In this document: in pieces, positions 61,611-64,000 of the stretch | How positions within the stretch are numbered: the first letter of the stretch is position 1 | Layout of the letters: every line of letters begins with the position of its first letter | Assembly (NCBI RefSeq): GCF_002288325.1 | Contig: NZ_CP016780.1 | Coordinates: 868,001-932,000 of the forward strand | Direction of reading: 5' to 3' | DNA length: 64,000 nt | From: Candidatus Planktophila lacus | GTDB taxonomy: Bacteria > Actinomycetota > Actinomycetes > Nanopelagicales > Nanopelagicaceae | Position numbers and translations under genes: made by a program | Notes under the pieces: generated by a model | The model's database searches: none | Seen by the model: only the letters and a program-made list of their open reading frames with translations | Told to the model about the DNA's origin: nothing

Positions 61611-63809
61611 CTAGGCGGTGATGATCCCGCTGGAAGCAGCCCTGCGACGACGTCGCCCGGCTGGCTTGGCTTCTACTTCTACATCCTCATCTACCTCGGT
61701 TTTTGAAGACATTTCGGTATCTGTTTCTTCAGTATTTAGAGTTTCATGGAATTCATGTTCGGTTGCTTCAGATTCATCGGCATCGTCATGTGATGCTGAT
61801 TGTGAATTTACTTGTGGCATCGGCGCCTTCATCTTTACCGGCTCCATATGGATATGAATTCCGCGGCCCGCACATGAATCGCAAGTTGTTGAGAAGGCTT
61901 CGATCAAACCTTGGCCAACGCGCTTACGTGTCATCTGCACCAAACCGAGTGATGTTACTTCTGCAACCTGATGCTTAGTGCGATCGCGGCCGAGACATTC
62001 AACTAGGCGGCGAAGAACTGCATCACGGTTTGATTCAAGAACCATATCGATAAAGTCGATAACGATGATTCCACCAAGGTCGCGCAAGCGAAGTTGGCGT
62101 GCAATTTCTTCGGCAGCTTCCAAGTTGTTCTTGGTAACTGTCTCTTCGAGGTTTCCACCCTTACCGATGAATTTACCGGTGTTGACGTCGATAACGATCA
62201 TCGCTTCAGTGCGATCGATAACTAGCGAACCACCTGAAGGTAGATAAACCTTGCGATCAAATGCCTTAGCGAGTTGTTCTTCAACGCGGAAGTCAGCGAA
62301 TAGATCGCCAGTTCCGGTGTACTTCTCAAGCTTGGTCACAAGTTCAGGAGCAATAGATCCCAGGTAAGAACTGATTTCTTCCCATGCTTCATTGCCTTGA
62401 ATTGTTAACTTGCGGAAATCTTCGTTAAAGATATCGCGGATAACGCGCACTGCAAGATCTGGCTCTGAGAGTAGAAGTGCTGGTGCGTGGAAGTTTGGAT
62501 TTTCAGATTTCTGATAAATATCTTCCCATTGCGCCTTTAGACGTGCGACATCGTTTGTGAGTTCTTCTTCGCTAACGCCTTCTGCAGCGGTGCGAACAAT
62601 TACCCCTGCTTCTTCAGGGATTAAGTTCTTTAAGATCGCCTTTAAACGTGTGCGTTCTGATTCAGGAAGGCGCTTTGAAATACCGCTCATTCCGCCGCCA
62701 GGAACATAGACAACATAACGGCCAGGAAGTGAGATCTGGCTAGTTAAGCGCGCACCCTTTTGACCGATTGGATCTTTAGTAACTTGTACAAGAACAGGTT
62801 GACCTGTCTTCAAAACCATTTCAATTTTACGTGGTTGAGTTTCAGAGATACCTGCAGCATCCCAGTTAACTTCACCTGCATATAGAACAGCGTTGCGACC
62901 TTTGCCGATATCAACGAACGCCGCTTCCATAGATGGAAGAACGTTCTGTACGCGACCGAGATAAACGTTTCCGACATAAGAAACGTTGGCGTTACGGTTT
63001 ACGTAGTGCTCAACCATGACTTTATCTTCGATAACTGCGATCTGAATGCGATCACCAATCTGGCGAACTACCATCTCGCGATCAACGTTCTCGCGACGCG
63101 CTAGAAATTCTCCATCGGTAATGATTGTTCCGCGACGGCGATATGGCTCGCGGTAATCTCCACGATTATCGTTACGTCCGCCTCGATCGCGATCGCGATC
63201 GCGACCACGGCTACGTGTTCCACGTTCGTTACGTTCTGCGCGAGCAGGACGTTCGGTGCGTTCACGAACTTCGCGGACCTTAACAACTGTTATTACGCCA
63301 TCTTCATCAACGGTCTCGCCAGGTGTTACACCTTCGCCAGTTGCACGGCGGCGGCGACGACGACGATGAGTTGTACCTTCAGCGGAATCTTCGCTGGAAT
63401 CCTCTGAAGTATCTGTTCCTTCATCTGAAGTATTTGCATCGGCGCCATCTGCACCCGGCTTACGACGACCGCGACCACCACGACGGCGGCGGCGATTGCG
63501 TCCACCACGGCCATCTGAATCTTCTGCATCGGCAGAATCTGGTGCTGCTGCAGAAGTGCTTACCTTCTCGTCAGATCCACTTTCGACTTCAACTTTCTTT
63601 GCGCTCTTCTTTGCAACAGCCTTTGGGGCTTTTTCGACCGGAGCTGCCTGAAAAATTGGGACAGGAATCGAAGGCGCTTTCTTCTTCGACTTACTTTCAA
63701 CCGCCTCCGTTACCGGGGTTGCTTCAACATCTGCGCTTTGTTCAGCAGGTTTCTTCTTACTTGTCTTTTTCACCGCACGTTTGCGCGGTGACTTTGGCTC
63801 AATCGCCAT
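61611..63809 (-). CDS. rne: Ribonuclease E/G family endoribonuclease
   Basis: A 732-residue RNase E/G. A long low-complexity N-terminus (about 1-240), rich in Lys/Ala, acidic runs, Arg-tracts and an Arg-Asp repeat, precedes the S1 domain (about 260-345). Catalytic aspartates lie in VIDVNTGKF (near 540) and VIDFIDM (near 583); the zinc-link CDSC is near residue 643. The C-terminal tail is acidic. In actinobacteria the disordered ends recruit other degradosome parts, possibly PNPase and RNase J here. ATG 63809 lies 18 nt downstream of a 16-bp palindrome. Confidence 0.94.
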   Translation of the reverse strand: MAIEPKSPRKRAVKKTSKKKPAEQSADVEATPVTEAVESKSKKKAPSIPVPIFQAAPVEKAPKAVAKKSAKKVEVESGSDEKVSTSAAAPDSADAEDSDGRGGRNRRRRRGGRGRRKPGADGADANTSDEGTDTSEDSSEDSAEGTTHRRRRRRRATGEGVTPGETVDEDGVITVVKVREVRERTERPARAERNERGTRSRGRDRDRDRGGRNDNRGDYREPYRRRGTIITDGEFLARRENVDREMVVRQIGDRIQIAVIEDKVMVEHYVNRNANVSYVGNVYLGRVQNVLPSMEAAFVDIGKGRNAVLYAGEVNWDAAGISETQPRKIEMVLKTGQPVLVQVTKDPIGQKGARLTSQISLPGRYVVYVPGGGMSGISKRLPESERTRLKAILKNLIPEEAGVIVRTAAEGVSEEELTNDVARLKAQWEDIYQKSENPNFHAPALLLSEPDLAVRVIRDIFNEDFRKLTIQGNEAWEEISSYLGSIAPELVTKLEKYTGTGDLFADFRVEEQLAKAFDRKVYLPSGGSLVIDRTEAMIVIDVNTGKFIGKGGNLEETVTKNNLEAAEEIARQLRLRDLGGIIVIDFIDMVLESNRDAVLRRLVECLGRDRTKHQVAEVTSLGLVQMTRKRVGQGLIEAFSTTCDSCAGRGIHIHMEPVKMKAPMPQVNSQSASHDDADESEATEHEFHETLNTEETDTEMSSKTEVDEDVEVEAKPAGRRRRRAASSGIITA

Positions 63810-64000
63810 GGCACCAAATCCTCTATGCGTTTAATTAAACGCGCTCTGGCTTGTAGATACTCAACTAGCTAGCGCCCCGAACGGGATGCGCACTTGGGTC
63901 AAATCCTTCAAGCAAATCTCTGTGGGTACTTCTGTGTTAGTCCGCCGCTGGCTGTGTGCCGCGAATTGGTTCGCGAGCCGCGCTGAACTGTTGGGGTAAG
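63810..64000 (-). promoter_or_regulatory. rne upstream region with a perfect 16-bp palindrome
   Basis: The last 191 bp hold no visible gene end. GCGTTTAATTAAACGC at 63827-63842 is a perfect palindrome centred 26 bp before the rne ATG. TTGACC is present on the minus strand near 63895-63900 as a possible -35 box, but no good -10 box is paired with it. RNase E is autoregulated through its leader in other bacteria, so this palindrome is a candidate leader hairpin or operator. Confidence 0.45.

Noticed and set aside
63183-63205. Overlapping GCGATCGC units resembling HIP1 sites
   Set aside because: They encode the Arg-Asp repeat in the rne N-terminus and are confined to it; no dispersed HIP1 pattern is evident.
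63827-63842. The rne palindrome as a terminator of the upstream gene
   Set aside because: No T-tract follows on the minus strand; the next bases are ATAGAGGA.

Overview
The window looks like a stretch of a small, AT-leaning actinobacterial chromosome, most like the streamlined freshwater acI lineage (Candidatus Planktophila / Nanopelagicales). That placement is inference. It rests on actinobacterial gene orders (rimO-rodZ-like-ftsK-rnj-dapA-thyX-dapB, rpsO-pnp-M16 protease, rimP-nusA-ylxR-infB, rplU-rpmA-obg-proB-proA), ThyX instead of ThyA, RNase J together with RNase E/G, a mycoredoxin-like protein, tiny intergenic gaps and many GTG/TTG starts. Nearly everything lies on the minus strand, so transcription runs from high to low coordinates. 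Only azlC-azlD and one MFS transporter are on the plus strand. I see no rRNA, tRNA, IS element, prophage or CRISPR array.

Layout, from low to high coordinates. 1-10.9 kb: partial rimO, a RodZ-like membrane protein, ftsK, RNase J, dapA, thyX, a divergent azlCD exporter pair, a mycoredoxin-like protein, dapB and an M16 protease. 11-20.7 kb: pnp with a structured leader, rpsO, ribF, truB, rbfA, infB, ylxR, nusA, rimP (RNA decay and ribosome maturation). 20.8-26.8 kb: a TSUP permease, proS, ispG, a site-2 protease and dxr. 26.8-35.5 kb: a polyamine/guanidino-compound module: ureohydrolase, FAD amine oxidase, a PotABCD-type ABC importer, an aldehyde dehydrogenase and a DinB-like protein. 35.5-40.5 kb: rlmN, cdsA, frr, pyrH, tsf, rpsB. 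40.8-52 kb: xerC, then a branched-chain amino acid and serine block (cimA, ilvE, leuB, serA, ilvC, ilvN, ilvB, leader peptide, ilvD). 52.1-53.6 kb: a DHA2-type MFS transporter. 53.6-64 kb: gatB, gatA, gatC, proA, proB, obg, rpmA, rplU and an RNase E/G-family enzyme.

How the parts fit together: CimA, IlvBN, IlvC, IlvD and IlvE, with LeuB acting in two branches, give an Ile/Val/Leu route that starts from citramalate rather than threonine. LeuCD is not in the window. IlvBN expression appears to be under attenuation through an unlisted 18-residue Val/Ile-rich leader peptide and a strong terminator. AzlCD could export the same class of amino acids. The importer, amine oxidase, aldehyde dehydrogenase and ureohydrolase suggest that scavenged polyamines or guanidino compounds are used as N and C source.

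The most interesting non-coding signals are the ilv leader, a dense set of dyads between potC and the amine oxidase gene (candidate structured RNA or operator), a perfect 9+9 inverted repeat bracketing a -10-like hexamer before potD, the pnp leader, and perfect palindromes upstream of rne and between ilvD and the MFS gene.
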